A stretch of DNA of 64,000 bases from Clostridium sp. 12(A) (GTDB lineage Bacteria > Bacillota > Clostridia > Lachnospirales > Lachnospiraceae): the NCBI GenBank assembly GCA_000526575.1, contig JAGI01000002.1, positions 1-64,000 on the forward strand. Direction: 5' to 3'. The notes below the pieces were generated by a model that was not told the origin of the DNA, did no database searches, and was given only the letters and a program-made list of their open reading frames with translations. Numbering within the stretch: the stretch's first letter is position 1; the number at the start of each line of letters is the position of its first letter. Shown piece after piece: positions 63,724 to 64,000 of this stretch. Position numbers and translations under genes: made by a program.

Positions 63724-64000
63724 TTAATTGTAAAGCGCATACATCGTATCGGCGCCTGCGAGACCATCTGCTGTAAGCCCTTTACTTGACTGAAAACTCT
63801 TTACAGCGGCTGTTGTTCCAGAGCCAAAGGTTCCATCTACCCCATTGGGATTAAATCCCCGGCAATAGAGCATTCCCTGTAGGAGGTGAACGGCATTTCC
63901 TGTACTGCCAGATTTTAAGGTTTTTACAGCTGCCTTTGAATTTGCACCGAAAATGCCGTCGGCAGTCACGCCAAGAACTTTTTGATAAGCTTTTGTGGAC
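63724..64000 (-). CDS. Peptidoglycan-binding protein (C-terminal part)
   Basis: The gene enters from the right edge; about 91 C-terminal residues are seen. They contain one whole peptidoglycan-binding domain type 1 (GSTGNAVHLLQGMLYCRG, VDGTFGSGTTAAVKSFQ, LTADGLAGADTMYAL) and the end of another (TADGIFGANSKAAVKTLK). Such domains tether cell-wall hydrolases and spore cortex enzymes to peptidoglycan; the catalytic domain, if any, is beyond the window. Codon phase continues to the last base (STKAYQKVLG), so no start is in view. Confidence 0.85.
   Translation of the reverse strand, partial: STKAYQKVLGVTADGIFGANSKAAVKTLKSGSTGNAVHLLQGMLYCRGFNPNGVDGTFGSGTTAAVKSFQSSKGLTADGLAGADTMYALYN

Overview
The window looks like chromosomal DNA from an anaerobic, spore-forming Firmicute, probably a Lachnospiraceae / Clostridium cluster XIVa species of the Lacrimispora (C. 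sphenoides-saccharolyticum) type. This rests on moderate-to-low GC, strong AGGAGG ribosome binding sites, collagen-like (Gly-X-Thr)n spore-surface proteins, clostridial gene families (DUF4867, CD1871A-type CXXC peptide, PucR and BKACE proteins) and anaerobic flavin/Fe-S chemistry. The genus is an inference from gene content, not from a marker gene.

Layout. 1-7.8 kb: the start of a leftward collagen-like spore protein, a KimA-type potassium importer, UppP, an XRE regulator, an orphan large serine recombinase overlapping a HIT protein, and a MerR regulator. 7.9-15.9 kb: AsnB and a permease leftward, divergent from a four-gene sugar operon (FGGY kinase, TalC-type transaldolase, DUF4867, fucose/arabinose-isomerase-like). 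16.3-22.2 kb: a second collagen-like protein with about 106 triplets, an MFS exporter behind a leader-peptide attenuator, a DUF4846 protein, an ECF riboflavin transporter under an FMN riboswitch, and tRNA-Ala(GGC). 22.2-42.3 kb: a probable old genomic island between the tRNA-Ala and a decayed 3' copy of it. Beside the tRNA lies the last ~47 codons of a tyrosine integrase, and a hairpin element recurs three times. The island carries a LytTR two-component system, a thiol/Fe-S redox operon, a DsbA-like protein and a five-gene arabinoxylan-degrading set (CE1, CE6, GH141-like, GH43; nearly all with CBM6). Dockerin coding sequence is still recognisable but broken behind two of these enzymes, so they appear to descend from cellulosomal ancestors. 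42.7-47.0 kb: a heterodimeric ABC exporter with a divergent TetR regulator.

47.1-63.0 kb is the most notable region. A LysR regulator diverges from an operon that matches the complete anaerobic phloroglucinol pathway: phloroglucinol reductase (SDR), dihydrophloroglucinol cyclohydrolase (cyclase family), 3-hydroxy-5-oxohexanoate dehydrogenase (3HCDH family), triacetate acetoacetate-lyase (BKACE family), thiolase and acetoacetate CoA-transferase. It ends with a PhlG/phloretin-hydrolase-like C-C hydrolase that could release phloroglucinol from acylated precursors such as phloretin. A PucR-type regulator then separates this from a second operon: a flavodoxin-fold protein, a fumarate-reductase-like FAD protein, a NuoG/GltD-like Fe-S flavoprotein and a NuoF-like Fe-S protein. 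Together they look like an NAD(P)H-fed electron chain delivering electrons to a soluble reductase of unknown, possibly polyphenol-derived, substrate. 63.1-64 kb holds a small lipoprotein and the C-terminal part of a peptidoglycan-binding protein.

Logic. In the phloroglucinol operon the aromatic ring is reduced, hydrolytically opened, oxidised, cleaved with acetyl-CoA and converted to acetyl-CoA. In the island, esterases would strip feruloyl/acetyl groups while GH43 and GH141-type enzymes attack arabinoxylan, all held on the polymer by CBM6. All functional assignments come from motif and family recognition by eye; none was confirmed by a database search.
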